A stretch of DNA of 41,626 bases from an uncultured Negativicutes bacterium (lineage in GTDB: Bacteria > Bacillota > Negativicutes > Acidaminococcales > Acidaminococcaceae), in the NCBI GenBank assembly GCA_947074185.1, contig CAMTOO010000009.1, positions 1 to 41,626 of the forward strand, written 5' to 3'. The position numbers were made by a program, and so were the translations under genes. Every line of letters begins with the position of its first letter. Positions within the stretch are counted from its first letter, which is position 1. The notes below the pieces were generated by a model, which was given only the letters and a program-made list of their open reading frames with translations, searched no databases and was not told the DNA's origin. This document shows, in pieces, positions 8,890 to 17,792 of this stretch.

Positions 8890-9529
8890 ATTTTTAACAA
8901 TTTTAGCTGTGCTAGTAATGAATGTATCAGTTGGATTAGTGGCAGAAGCAAATGCAGTTACTATTTCTAATGAACCTACAATGAGTGTAGGGACTCGTGC
9001 AGGTACTAATAGCGATGTTACTGTTATTAAAACAGCAACTAATACAAATAAAACAGCAACAATCTTATTCGTGAATGATGCGAATACAACTTATGATAAA
9101 GCAATTGAAAAGAAAATCACTGAGGATATTACAAAAACTCTAAAACTTAGAGGCTACACTTGTGTAGATGGTAAAACTTTTATCAAGAAGTTTAATCAAC
9201 TAGGTATAGGTGATTTGACAACAGCAGAACGCGAAGATTATGCAACGGTGTTTAAAGGTTCTAATCTTGGCTACAGCATTTATGTAGAAGTTATGCCAAT
9301 TACTGTTCGTGAGAAATCTACCATGCTTTCAAAAGGTAGAATAGTTAGCGCAACAGTTGTTTTTAGAATAATGGATTTAAAAACTAATAAATATATTTAT
9401 ACAGATAGATTTGCAGAAAGAGTTTCAGATAGCTCAATGGTTGGTTCTGTAGGGAATAGATCAGTTACCATGTCTGCAATAAATCGCATTAATAAACAAA
9501 TAAGAGCAATTCTTAATGAACGCATGTAG
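8879..9529 (+). CDS. Secreted or periplasmic protein of unknown function
   Basis: A 216-residue protein with a clear signal peptide: basic start MLNKF, a hydrophobic core, and probable cleavage after AEANA near residue 26. A Thr/Asn-rich spacer follows to about residue 60, then a mixed alpha/beta domain with a hydrophobic strand ATILFVNDAN, a helix with ITEDITKTLKLRGY, and a C-terminal helix. The pattern loosely recalls periplasmic CsgG/LPP20-like domains, but I do not recognise the family and assign no function. There is no lipobox cysteine. It overlaps the SGNH hydrolase gene by 11 bases and is surely cotranscribed with it. Confidence 0.75.
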   Translation: MLNKFLTILAVLVMNVSVGLVAEANAVTISNEPTMSVGTRAGTNSDVTVIKTATNTNKTATILFVNDANTTYDKAIEKKITEDITKTLKLRGYTCVDGKTFIKKFNQLGIGDLTTAEREDYATVFKGSNLGYSIYVEVMPITVREKSTMLSKGRIVSATVVFRIMDLKTNKYIYTDRFAERVSDSSMVGSVGNRSVTMSAINRINKQIRAILNERM

Positions 9530-9555
9530 TAATTTTTAAAAGGAGTATTGATATT

Positions 9556-10830
9556 ATGTTTATCGACAGAGCGCGAATTTATGTTGAAGCCGGTAAAGGT
9601 GGAGATGGTAGTAGTAGTTTTAGAAGAGAAAAGTTTGTAGAGCGTGGTGGTCCTGACGGCGGTAACGGCGGTAAGGGTGGCGATGTTATTTTACTTGCAG
9701 ATGAAAATATTAACACCTTAGTAGATTTTAGATATCAAAGAAAATTTGTAGCTAAGCGCGGTAATGGCGGTGGTGCTAAAAATTGTTCTGGTGCTAAAGC
9801 TGAAGATGTTATTGTTAAAGTGCCGTTAGGTACTTTAGTTAAAGATGATGCGACTGGTGCAGTTCTTGCAGATTTGACTGAAAATGGTCAAACTTATAAA
9901 GCAGCAAAAGGTGGTCGTGGGGGTAAAGGTAATGCTTGTTATGCTACAGCAACTAATAGAGCGCCTACTTTCGCTGAAAAAGGTGAGCCTGGTACTGCTA
10001 CTTGGCTTAAACTCGAAATGAAATTATTAGCAGATGTTGGGCTTGTAGGTTATCCAAGTGTTGGTAAATCTAGCATTATTTCTCAAGTAAGTGCTGCTCG
10101 TCCAGAAGTAGCAGCATATCACTTTACGACCTTAACACCTATCTTAGGTGTGGTACGTATAGATACTGAAAACAGTTATGTTATGGCAGATATCCCAGGG
10201 CTTATTGAAGGAGCTCATACAGGAGTTGGTTTAGGACATGACTTCTTGCGTCATATCGAAAGAACAAAAATCATTTTACATGTACTTGATGTGGCAGGTG
10301 TAGATGGTCGCGATCCTATTGATGATTTTGAAAAAATAAATTATGAATTATCTCAATACAGCGAAAAACTTTCAAAACGTAAACAATTAGTTGTTGCAAA
10401 TAAAATGGATGTTCCTGAAGGGCAAAAAAATTTTGAGCGTGTTAAGGAATATGTAGAGGCTAAAGGGTATGAAATCATGCCAGTTTCTGCAGCGACTGGT
10501 GAAGGTCTTAAAGAACTGGTTTATAAAGCGGCACAAATGATTAAGGAATATGTTCCAGATCCTGCAGAAGATCTTGTTGTTGGTATAGAAGAAGCTGATC
10601 CAGATAGTTATGAAATTGTACCAGGCAATGATACAGATTATGAGGTGCGTGGTAAAAACATTGAAAGATTGGTTGCTATGACCAATTTCGATAACGATGA
10701 AGCGATTTATCGTTTCCAATTAATTTGGAGAAAACTTGGTATTGATGCTGCGTTAAAAGAAGCGGGCTGTGAAGAAGGTAATACAGTTCGTATTTTAGAT
10801 ATGGTATTTGAATACAAAGAAAATTATTAA
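9556..10830 (+). CDS. obgE: GTPase ObgE/CgtA
   Basis: Essential GTPase that checks late assembly of the 50S subunit and links it to nutrient status. The 424 residues show the glycine-rich Obg fold (1 to about 158), the G domain with P-loop GYPSVGKSS from G165, switch/G3 DIPGLIEGAHTGVGLG, G4 NKMD from N282 and G5 near SAATGEG, and the C-terminal OCT domain from about residue 345. It is preceded by AAGGAG. proB and proA follow closely, forming an obgE-proB-proA unit. Length and motifs are standard. Confidence 0.96.
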   Translation: MFIDRARIYVEAGKGGDGSSSFRREKFVERGGPDGGNGGKGGDVILLADENINTLVDFRYQRKFVAKRGNGGGAKNCSGAKAEDVIVKVPLGTLVKDDATGAVLADLTENGQTYKAAKGGRGGKGNACYATATNRAPTFAEKGEPGTATWLKLEMKLLADVGLVGYPSVGKSSIISQVSAARPEVAAYHFTTLTPILGVVRIDTENSYVMADIPGLIEGAHTGVGLGHDFLRHIERTKIILHVLDVAGVDGRDPIDDFEKINYELSQYSEKLSKRKQLVVANKMDVPEGQKNFERVKEYVEAKGYEIMPVSAATGEGLKELVYKAAQMIKEYVPDPAEDLVVGIEEADPDSYEIVPGNDTDYEVRGKNIERLVAMTNFDNDEAIYRFQLIWRKLGIDAALKEAGCEEGNTVRILDMVFEYKENY

Positions 10831-10850
10831 ATATGTAAGGAGCGCTAGCG

Positions 10851-11975
10851 ATGAAACGTGAGTCATTAAAAACCGTAAAAAGAATAGTGGTTAAAGTGGG
10901 TACTAGTACTATTACATACCCTAATTGCACACGTAATTTTACGCAAATTGACCGTCTAGCACGAGAATTATCTGACCTTAGTAATAGGGGGTTTGAAGTG
11001 ATTCTTGTAACTAGTGGCGCAATTGCTGTAGGGGTAGAAAGATTAGGGTTAAGCGAAAAGCCTAAGACAATCCCCGGGAAGCAAGCTGCAGCCGCTGTAG
11101 GTCAAGGGATTTTAATGAATACTTACGAAAGAGCTTTTGCTGATTATGGAAAAATAGTTGGGCAAGTTTTACTCACTAAAACTGAGATGCTTGATCGTCA
11201 GCGCTATACTAACTCTCGTAATACTTTGACAGAATTATTGCGTCAAGGAGTTATTCCCATTGTTAATGAAAACGATGCAGTAGTTTTAGATGAACTTAAA
11301 ATAGGAGATAATGACAATATGTCGTCTCTAGTAGGCGGGATTGTAGATGCAGATTTAATAGTAATATTATCAGATGTAGCTGGTTTATATACTGCTAATC
11401 CTAATACAAATCCAGATGCCGAGCTTATTTACGAAGTGCCAGAAATAACACCAGAAACTTTTAAACGTGCTGGTGGTAGCGATAGCTCTTTTGGTACTGG
11501 CGGAATGTTTACTAAGATTCAAGCAGCACAAGCGGCAACTAGTTCAGGTATCAACTTAGTTATTGCTTCTAGCGAAGAAAAGAATGCTATTTCTCGTATT
11601 TTAGATGGAGAAATGCTTGGGACTTTATTTGTTTCTAAAGAAAATCGCTTGCAATTTAGAAAGAAATGGCTCGCTTTCGCTGCTCATATTGAAGGTAGCA
11701 TTGTAGTAGATAGCGGTTGTCTTAAAGCATTGCATAAAGAAGGTGGCTGTAGTATATTGCCAGCTGGTATTGTGGATGCAAAAGGAGCCTTTGAAGCAGG
11801 TCATACGGTAAGTGTTTTAAGTGAAACTGGAGAGGAAGTGGCTCGCGGTCTTAGTCATTACTCTTTTGATGAAATATTAAAAATTAAAGGTTGTAAAACT
11901 AGTGAAATTGAAAATATATTAGGAACTAAAGTTTATGATGAAGTTATTCATCGTGATGATTTAGTAATACTGTAG
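10851..11975 (+). CDS. proB: Glutamate 5-kinase
   Basis: Phosphorylates glutamate to gamma-glutamyl phosphate, the first step of proline synthesis in the cytoplasm. The 374 residues include the amino-acid-kinase domain (VVKVGTSTIT at the N-terminus, VTSGAIAVG, VNENDAV, IGDNDNMSSLV, GTGGMFTKI) and a C-terminal PUA domain from about residue 280. The PUA-containing long form is the usual feedback-sensitive enzyme. The gene is followed 15 bases later by proA, the next enzyme. Confidence 0.96.
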   Translation: MKRESLKTVKRIVVKVGTSTITYPNCTRNFTQIDRLARELSDLSNRGFEVILVTSGAIAVGVERLGLSEKPKTIPGKQAAAAVGQGILMNTYERAFADYGKIVGQVLLTKTEMLDRQRYTNSRNTLTELLRQGVIPIVNENDAVVLDELKIGDNDNMSSLVGGIVDADLIVILSDVAGLYTANPNTNPDAELIYEVPEITPETFKRAGGSDSSFGTGGMFTKIQAAQAATSSGINLVIASSEEKNAISRILDGEMLGTLFVSKENRLQFRKKWLAFAAHIEGSIVVDSGCLKALHKEGGCSILPAGIVDAKGAFEAGHTVSVLSETGEEVARGLSHYSFDEILKIKGCKTSEIENILGTKVYDEVIHRDDLVIL

Positions 11976-11990
11976 AAACGAGGTGCTAAA

Positions 11991-13247
11991 ATGGATTTGC
12001 GTGAAGAAATATTACAACAAGCGAAAAAAGCTATGGTTGGCGCGCGTGAACTAGGCATTATTTCTACTGAGGTGAAAAATCAAGCGCTTGTAGCTATGGC
12101 TACAGCTTTAGAAAGTTCTGCAGAAGAAATTATCGAAGCTAATAAAAAAGATTTAGAGGCTGCAAAAACTAAAGGTATGAAAGAATCTATGCAAGATAGA
12201 TTGTTGCTAACAGAAAAAAGAATTTCTGATATGGCAGAAGGCTTAAGACAAGTTGCTGAACTAAAAGATCCTGTGGGAGATATTCTTTCTAAAAATAAGC
12301 TTACTAATGGTTTAGAAGTAACTAAAATTAGCGTACCAATGGGTGTTGTGGGTATAATTTACGAAGCACGTCCTAATGTTACTGCCGATGCAATCGGTTT
12401 ATGTGTGAAATCTGGTAATGCAGTAGTGCTTAAAGGTGGTAGTGAAGCACTCTTATCCAATAAAGCTATTGCAGAAGTTTTAACTAAAGCTGCTGAAGCA
12501 AATGGTATTCCAAAAGGTAGTATTCAACTTATTGAAAGCACAGATAGACAAGCTGTTAAAGAATTAATTACTCTCAATGGTATTGTGGATGTAGTTATTC
12601 CTCGTGGTGGTGCTGGACTTATTCAAATGGTAGTACAAACTGCAACTGTACCAGTTATTGAAACAGGTATTGGGGTATGTCATGTTTATGTAGATGCTGG
12701 TGCTGATTGTAAAATGGCAGCAAACATTATTATAAATGCTAAAGTGCAGCGACCTTCTGTTTGCAACGCTTTAGAAACGTTGCTAGTTAATAAGGATATG
12801 GCAGATGAATTTTTTGCAGTAATGTTAAAAGAACTAAAAGATAATAAAGTGGAAATTTTTGCAGATGAAAAAACTAGAGGCTATGATAACACCTTAGCAG
12901 TTGCTACTGAAGAAGATTGGCAAGCTGAATATGGTGATTTGCGCCTTGCAGTAAAAGTCGTAGATAGCCTAGAGGAAGCTTTAGAACATATTGCTAAATA
13001 TGGTACTAAACATAGCGAATGTATAATCACTAATGACCATGAACATGCAGCTAGATTCCAACTTTGCGTGGATGCTGCAGCGGTATATGTTAACGCATCA
13101 ACTAGATTTACAGACGGTTTTGAATTTGGCTTTGGTGCAGAAATTGGTATTAGTACTCAAAAATTACATGCTCGTGGACCAATGGCTTTACCAGAATTAA
13201 CGACTTATAAATATCTAATTACCGGTAACGGTCAAACAAGAAAATAA
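11991..13247 (+). CDS. proA: Gamma-glutamyl phosphate reductase
   Basis: NADPH-dependent reductase converting gamma-glutamyl phosphate to glutamate-5-semialdehyde, the second step of proline synthesis. It has 418 residues of the aldehyde dehydrogenase superfamily; the catalytic cysteine is in QRPSVCNALETLLV and the conserved EARPNVTADA and ETGIGVCHVYVD segments are present. The ribosome binding site GAGGTG precedes the ATG. It ends the obgE-proBA unit, with a hairpin following. Confidence 0.96.
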   Translation: MDLREEILQQAKKAMVGARELGIISTEVKNQALVAMATALESSAEEIIEANKKDLEAAKTKGMKESMQDRLLLTEKRISDMAEGLRQVAELKDPVGDILSKNKLTNGLEVTKISVPMGVVGIIYEARPNVTADAIGLCVKSGNAVVLKGGSEALLSNKAIAEVLTKAAEANGIPKGSIQLIESTDRQAVKELITLNGIVDVVIPRGGAGLIQMVVQTATVPVIETGIGVCHVYVDAGADCKMAANIIINAKVQRPSVCNALETLLVNKDMADEFFAVMLKELKDNKVEIFADEKTRGYDNTLAVATEEDWQAEYGDLRLAVKVVDSLEEALEHIAKYGTKHSECIITNDHEHAARFQLCVDAAAVYVNASTRFTDGFEFGFGAEIGISTQKLHARGPMALPELTTYKYLITGNGQTRK

Positions 13248-13251
13248 CCTT

Positions 13252-13283
13252 AACAAACATCGGCATATTGTCGATGTTTTGTT
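13252..13283 (+). terminator. Probable terminator after proA
   Basis: AACAAACATCG pairs with CGATGTTTTGTT (one bulged T) around an eight- or nine-base loop. The T-rich strand forms the end of the stem instead of a separate tract, so strength is uncertain. Confidence 0.5.
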
Positions 13284-13300
13284 GTAAAATTAACATAAAT

Positions 13301-13329
13301 TTGACACAAAAAGGGGTTATAGTTAACTC
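13301..13329 (+). promoter_or_regulatory. Candidate promoter of the MacA/MacB-type exporter
   Basis: A perfect TTGACA at 13301-13306 is followed 17 bases later by TAACTC (13324-13329), a poor -10. The -35 and the position after the proA hairpin favour a promoter; the weak -10 might mean an activator is needed. Confidence 0.35.
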
Positions 13330-13360
13330 AAGGAATAAAAGATCGAAAGGTGCTGATATT

Positions 13361-14437
13361 ATGAGTTGGATTAAAAACAATAAATATATGCTAGCGTTTT
13401 TAGTTATAATAGGGCTTGTAGCTTACGGTGGATATCGCTATTATGAATCCACAACGACGGTAGAAGAAAAAGTTAGAACGGCGACAGTTGAACACGGAGA
13501 TTTGAAAGAAACTGTCTCAGCAACTGGTAGTTTAAGTGCTGCTGATAATGTTGATATAAGTTCTAAGATTACTGGACGTATCGTGGAAGTGCCTGTTAAT
13601 GAAAATGATCATGTTAGTGCAGGACAAGTTTTAGTACGCTTAGATGATACAGCTTTACGCGCGACTTTAACTGATAAAGAGTCACGTTTAGAAGAAGCTG
13701 CTAAGACTTTAAATAGATATAAAACTCTTTTAAGTACGGGAGCTATTTCTCAATCAGTTTATGACACAGCAGATATGAACTATGTTGTAGCAAAATCAGC
13801 TTATGAACAAGCAGAATCAAATGTCAATGATACAGTGATTGTTTCTCCTATTTCAGGCTATGTTATTGGAAAACCGACTCCAGTTGGTCAAACAATCAGC
13901 TCTGGTATTTCTACACCACAAGTAATTATGTCAATTGCTAACTTAGATAAAATGCAAATTGAAGCTATGGTAGATGAATCTGATATCGGTCAAGTTAAAG
14001 TTGGACAACATGTTGAATTTGATGTAGACTCTTATCCTGATAAAACATTTAAAGGTGTAGTAAGCCTTATTTCAAAAAGTGCTGTAACTACTAATAATGT
14101 TGTGTATTATACTACTTATGTAGATGTTGAAAATACTGACGGCTTGCTTTACCCAGGTATGACTGCAAGAGCAGATATGATTTTAAATAGACAAGATGAT
14201 ACTTTGATGGTGCCAGCTAATTGCGTCTATACTGATAAAGGTCGTACTTATGTAAAACTTTATGATGAAAAAAATAAAAAAGAAACTGAAATAGATGTTA
14301 AAGTAGGTCTTACAGGTGATGATAAAGTAGCTGTTGCTTGCGAGGATTTGCGCCAAGGCGATAAAGTAGTTGTTAAGACCACTCGTACAGCTTCTACTAA
14401 CACACCAAACATGATGGGCGGACCACCAATGCGTTAG
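13361..14437 (+). CDS. Periplasmic adaptor protein, MacA/HlyD type
   Basis: Membrane fusion protein bridging an inner-membrane ABC exporter to the outer membrane. The chosen ATG (after GAAAGGTG) gives 358 residues with one N-terminal membrane anchor at about residues 8-22. Then come a beta-barrel/lipoyl half motif (LKETVSATGSL, VPVNENDHVSAGQVLVRLD), a short alpha-helical hairpin, the second lipoyl half (DTVIVSPISGYV), and the C-terminal barrel and membrane-proximal domain. An upstream in-frame start lies inside the terminator and promoter region and is unlikely. The next two genes supply the ATPase and permease. The substrate is unknown. Confidence 0.88.
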   Translation: MSWIKNNKYMLAFLVIIGLVAYGGYRYYESTTTVEEKVRTATVEHGDLKETVSATGSLSAADNVDISSKITGRIVEVPVNENDHVSAGQVLVRLDDTALRATLTDKESRLEEAAKTLNRYKTLLSTGAISQSVYDTADMNYVVAKSAYEQAESNVNDTVIVSPISGYVIGKPTPVGQTISSGISTPQVIMSIANLDKMQIEAMVDESDIGQVKVGQHVEFDVDSYPDKTFKGVVSLISKSAVTTNNVVYYTTYVDVENTDGLLYPGMTARADMILNRQDDTLMVPANCVYTDKGRTYVKLYDEKNKKETEIDVKVGLTGDDKVAVACEDLRQGDKVVVKTTRTASTNTPNMMGGPPMR

Positions 14438-14470
14438 TTTAGAAAATTAGAAAGAAAGGAGCTTGATAGA

Positions 14471-15154
14471 ATGAAAGAAATAATACGATTAGAAGATATT
14501 ATGAAAACTTATATCATGGGTGATGTAGTTTTACATGCACTTAATCATGTTAATCTGTCAGTTCTTGAAGGCGACTTTATAGCAATCATGGGTGCATCTG
14601 GTAGTGGTAAATCCACAATGATGAACATCTTAGGTTGTTTAGATAGACCAACTTCAGGTCAATATTATTTAGATGGAAAAGAAATTGCTGGTTATAATGA
14701 TGATGAACTAGCAGTAACTCGTAATGCAAAAATTGGCTTCGTATTCCAAAACTTTAATTTACTTCCAAAACTGACTGCACAAACCAATGTGGCATTGCCT
14801 TTAGTTTATGCAGGAGTAGATGAAGAAGAAAGAATGGAACGTGCTAAAAAAGCTTTAGAACAAGTTGGTTTAGGTGATAGAATTGATCATAAACCTAGTG
14901 AAATGAGTGGCGGTCAAAGACAACGTGTTGCTATTGCTAGAGCACTTATTAATAAACCTGCTATTATTATGGCAGATGAACCAACTGGTAATTTAGATAC
15001 AAAGTCTAGTTATGAAATTATGGATATATTTAAAGAAATGAATGATTCCGGTAAAACGGTAGTTATTGTAACTCATGAACCAGATATTGCTGAACAGACA
15101 AAGCGTGAATTAGTTATGCGTGATGGTCAGCTTATTAAAGATGAGCGGAGGTAG
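14471..15154 (+). CDS. ABC transporter ATPase, MacB/LolD type
   Basis: A 227-residue nucleotide-binding subunit. Visible are Walker A GASGSGKST near residue 38, the Q-loop in VFQNFNLL, the signature MSGGQRQR, Walker B AIIMADEPTGNLD and the switch histidine in VTHEP. This is the mechanotransmission class of ABC systems (MacB, LolD, FtsE). It is separate from the permease here, whereas Escherichia coli MacB is a fusion. The ribosome binding site AAAGGAG is good. It is coexpressed with the adaptor upstream and permease three bases downstream. Confidence 0.92.
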   Translation: MKEIIRLEDIMKTYIMGDVVLHALNHVNLSVLEGDFIAIMGASGSGKSTMMNILGCLDRPTSGQYYLDGKEIAGYNDDELAVTRNAKIGFVFQNFNLLPKLTAQTNVALPLVYAGVDEEERMERAKKALEQVGLGDRIDHKPSEMSGGQRQRVAIARALINKPAIIMADEPTGNLDTKSSYEIMDIFKEMNDSGKTVVIVTHEPDIAEQTKRELVMRDGQLIKDERR

Positions 15155-15157
15155 CCT

Positions 15158-16372
15158 ATGTTTAATGAATCGATAAAAATGGCTATTGATGGGATGCTCA
15201 GCAATAAATTAAGAACCTTGTTGACACTTTTAGGTATTATAATTGGTGTAGCAGCAGTAATAGCTATGGTTAGTTTAGGTTTTGGCGTTAAGGAACAAGT
15301 TAAAGAAAATATTTCCAGATTAGGTAGTAACCTTTTGATAGTAATGCCTGAAGGCCGTACTGCAAGTGGTGTTAGATTATCTTCTGGCTCTGGTGCTCGT
15401 CTTACTTATGATGATGCTAAGGCTATTGAAAAACAAGTAGAAGGTATAAAATATGTAGCCCCTATGGTATCTCGTGGGTATCAAATGGTTGCTGGTAATC
15501 AAAACTGGAATGCTAATGTTCAAGGTACCACACCTAATATTTTAGATATTCAAGATTATACTTTAGATGAAGGTCGCAATATTTCGGAAAAAGATTTAAC
15601 TAGTAAAGATAGAGTTTGCGTAATTGGGCAAACTATTGTTGAAAATTTATTCCCAGATGGAAATGCGTTAGGTAAGATTATTCGTATCAATAAAGCACCT
15701 TTTAAGATTATTGGTATCTTGAAAGAAAAAGGTCAGTCTGCTGGTGGTCAGGATCAGGATGATGTTGTTTTTGTTCCATTAACAACTGCACAAAATAGAA
15801 TGATGGGTATAACTTATATCAATCGTCTTATGATCCAAGCAGAAAATGAAGATGTTATAAATGATGTACAAGCTGATGTAGAACAAGTTTTAAGAACTCG
15901 TCACAGAATTAAACCTGGCGGCGATGATGATTTCACTGTGCGTAATTTAGCAGCCTTGATGGATACAATGATGGAAACAGCTAATACAATCACCGTTCTT
16001 TTAGGCTGTATCGCAGCTATTAGTCTGTTAGTTGGTGGTATTGGTATAATGAATATAATGCTAGTTTCTGTAACAGAAAGAACTAGAGAAATTGGTATAC
16101 GAAAAGCTTTAGGTGCAACTTATAATAATATTTTGTTGCAATTTTTAATAGAAGCGATGGTGATAGGTGTGTTTGGTGGGCTTATAGGTGTTGTTCTAGG
16201 TGTAGGCTCCTCTTATGCAATTAGTTATTTTGCAGAGTGGAAGACAGTTATTTCAATACCAACCATTGTTATTGCAGTAGTATTTTCAGTAGGCATAGGA
16301 TTATTCTTCGGGATTTATCCCGCAAGAAAAGCAGCTTTGCTAGATCCTATAGATGCGTTACGTTATGAATAG
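15158..16372 (+). CDS. ABC transporter permease, MacB/FtsX type
   Basis: A 404-residue inner-membrane subunit. There is one N-terminal membrane segment (LRTLLTLLGIIIGVAAVIAM), a large periplasmic MacB-type domain at about residues 45-265, then three C-terminal membrane segments containing the family motif VTERTREIGIRKALGA. With the preceding adaptor and ATPase it makes a complete MacA-MacB-like exporter lacking only an outer-membrane channel, which is not encoded nearby. The substrate could be a peptide, lipid or drug and cannot be inferred. A short open frame overlaps its last eight bases. Confidence 0.92.
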   Translation: MFNESIKMAIDGMLSNKLRTLLTLLGIIIGVAAVIAMVSLGFGVKEQVKENISRLGSNLLIVMPEGRTASGVRLSSGSGARLTYDDAKAIEKQVEGIKYVAPMVSRGYQMVAGNQNWNANVQGTTPNILDIQDYTLDEGRNISEKDLTSKDRVCVIGQTIVENLFPDGNALGKIIRINKAPFKIIGILKEKGQSAGGQDQDDVVFVPLTTAQNRMMGITYINRLMIQAENEDVINDVQADVEQVLRTRHRIKPGGDDDFTVRNLAALMDTMMETANTITVLLGCIAAISLLVGGIGIMNIMLVSVTERTREIGIRKALGATYNNILLQFLIEAMVIGVFGGLIGVVLGVGSSYAISYFAEWKTVISIPTIVIAVVFSVGIGLFFGIYPARKAALLDPIDALRYE

Positions 16373-16517
16373 GTGGATAGAATATAGTAAGGCCTTTTTA
16401 GAATATCTAAGAAGGCCTAAAACTATTTTTGATATTAAAGATAGATTAAAGGCCTTATTATTATTTATTGTTATATGTTTAATACTACAAATGGTTGTTA
16501 AATACCTAATAAATTGA
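16365..16517 (+). CDS. Possible 50-residue membrane mini-protein
   Basis: A short open frame starts with an ATG inside the last codons of the permease gene and ends at 16515-16517. Residues 1-29 are polar and basic with Trp, Tyr and several Arg/Lys, like an amphipathic helix. Residues about 30-48 form one strongly hydrophobic segment (ALLLFIVICLILQMVVKYLI), so the product would be a tail-anchored single-pass protein. There is no Shine-Dalgarno site, and translation would need reinitiation after the permease stop. Against it, a strong RNA hairpin (16390-16401 with 16407-16418) lies within the frame and AT-rich DNA readily encodes hydrophobic stretches. Confidence 0.35.
   Translation: MNRWIEYSKAFLEYLRRPKTIFDIKDRLKALLLFIVICLILQMVVKYLIN
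16390..16418 (+). terminator. Strong hairpin after the exporter permease, possible terminator
   Basis: AGGCCTTTTTAG pairs with CTAAGAAGGCCT: 12 bp with one G-U and an AATAT loop. It is followed by AAAACTATTTTT, so the T run starts eight bases late for a standard intrinsic terminator. Another AAGGCC copy lies at about 16449. It may end the exporter transcript or be an mRNA-stabilising stem. Confidence 0.45.
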
Positions 16518-16523
16518 TATAAT
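16495..16523 (+). promoter_or_regulatory. Promoter of the nadD operon
   Basis: TTGTTA (16495-16500), a 17-base spacer and a perfect TATAAT (16518-16523) lie 45 bases before nadD. Confidence 0.7.
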
Positions 16524-16567
16524 ATATTGATATAAAATAATTAAGTTATACAATTTAGGAGGAAGCT

Positions 16568-17179
16568 GTGAATAATACCAGTATTGCTATTATGGGTGGA
16601 ACTTTTGATCCAATACATATTGGCCATTTAGAAACAGCCAAAGCTGTTTGCGAGAAAATGGGGTTTGAAAGAGTTATTTTCATGCCTGCTTTTATGCCTC
16701 CGCATAAGCTTAATACACAAGGTGCTACTGCTGAAGAACGATTTGCAATGGTTGAATTAGCATGTAATCACCATCCTATTTTTGAACCAAGTAATCTAGA
16801 AATACTTAAAGGTGGATTATCTTATACCTATGATAGTATTTTAGAAATTAAGAAAAATCATCCAAACAAAAAAGTCTATTATATTATTGGTGCTGATACC
16901 TTGCCATTACTTAAAGCTTGGCATGAAATAGGCGGTCTTTTAAATGAGATGACATTTATTGTCGCTACAAGGCCAGGATATCTTAATAGAAAAATTGAAT
17001 TTTTAGATGATTTAAAAGCATTAGCAAAAGAGAAAATAATTTTTCTAGATACTCCAGAATTTGATGTTTCTTCTACGCGGATAAGAGAATTACTTGCGGA
17101 AGGAAAAAGCATTAAAGGTCTTGTGACACCTGCTGTAGAAGAATATATTATTAAACATAAACTATACTCTAAGAATTAA
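16568..17179 (+). CDS. nadD: Nicotinate-nucleotide adenylyltransferase
   Basis: Transfers AMP from ATP to nicotinate mononucleotide, the penultimate step of NAD synthesis. The 203 residues start at GTG, preceded by TTAGGAGGAAGC. The nucleotidyltransferase motif GGTFDPIHIGH spans residues 10-20, and the second motif VSSTRIREL is near the C-terminus. In Firmicutes it is usually followed by the HD-domain gene yqeK and rsfS, as here. Confidence 0.95.
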   Translation: MNNTSIAIMGGTFDPIHIGHLETAKAVCEKMGFERVIFMPAFMPPHKLNTQGATAEERFAMVELACNHHPIFEPSNLEILKGGLSYTYDSILEIKKNHPNKKVYYIIGADTLPLLKAWHEIGGLLNEMTFIVATRPGYLNRKIEFLDDLKALAKEKIIFLDTPEFDVSSTRIRELLAEGKSIKGLVTPAVEEYIIKHKLYSKN

Positions 17180-17192
17180 GGATGGTGAAGAA

Positions 17193-17768
17193 ATGATTTC
17201 TCTTGATGAAATGCGAGTTTTATTAAAAAAATCATTGCCCCAAAAAAGATTCGAACATTCTCTTAGAGTTTACGAATTGGCAATAAAATTAGCTGAAATT
17301 CATAAAGTTGATATTGAAAAAGTAGGTATTGCGGCTCTTTTGCATGATTGCGGCAGAGAAGTTCCAACATCAGACAGTATTATTCATGCTATCACTCTAG
17401 GTATGGACATTGATGTAGTAGAACGTAATCAACCAATTTTATTGCACGCTAAACTAGGTGAATACTATGCTAAAGAAAAGTATGGTGTGGAAGACGAAAC
17501 AATATTAAAAGCCATTAGGGAACATACTACTGGTGCTGCTGATATGGCGGAGGTTTCCATGATAGTGTATCTAGCAGATTTATTAGAGCCTAAGCGTAAT
17601 TTTCCCAATATAGATAAGCTAAGAAAATTAGCGGAAACAAATTTGTCCAAAGCAATGCATAAAGCCTTTGAAGAAACAATTTGTTACTTGCTTGATGATA
17701 ATTTATTAATACATCCAGACTGTATTGATGGCTACAATGATTTGGTTTTGAAAATGAAAAAGAATTAA
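17193..17768 (+). CDS. yqeK: HD-domain symmetrical Ap4A hydrolase, YqeK family
   Basis: A 191-residue HD-superfamily phosphohydrolase that splits diadenosine tetraphosphate into two ADP in characterised members. The metal-binding pattern is visible: H22 in RFEHSLRV, H51-D52 in ALLHDCGRE, further His in LLHAKLGEYYA and REHTTGAADM, and Asp in IVYLADLLEP. Placement directly after nadD is the standard Firmicute arrangement and supports the family assignment. Confidence 0.9.
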   Translation: MISLDEMRVLLKKSLPQKRFEHSLRVYELAIKLAEIHKVDIEKVGIAALLHDCGREVPTSDSIIHAITLGMDIDVVERNQPILLHAKLGEYYAKEKYGVEDETILKAIREHTTGAADMAEVSMIVYLADLLEPKRNFPNIDKLRKLAETNLSKAMHKAFEETICYLLDDNLLIHPDCIDGYNDLVLKMKKN

Positions 17769-17792
17769 TATTGACATAAGTGAGGGATATTA

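Noticed and set aside
10387-10719. Minus-strand frame inside obgE
   Set aside because: Lies wholly within the ObgE G and OCT domains; a shadow with unlikely composition.
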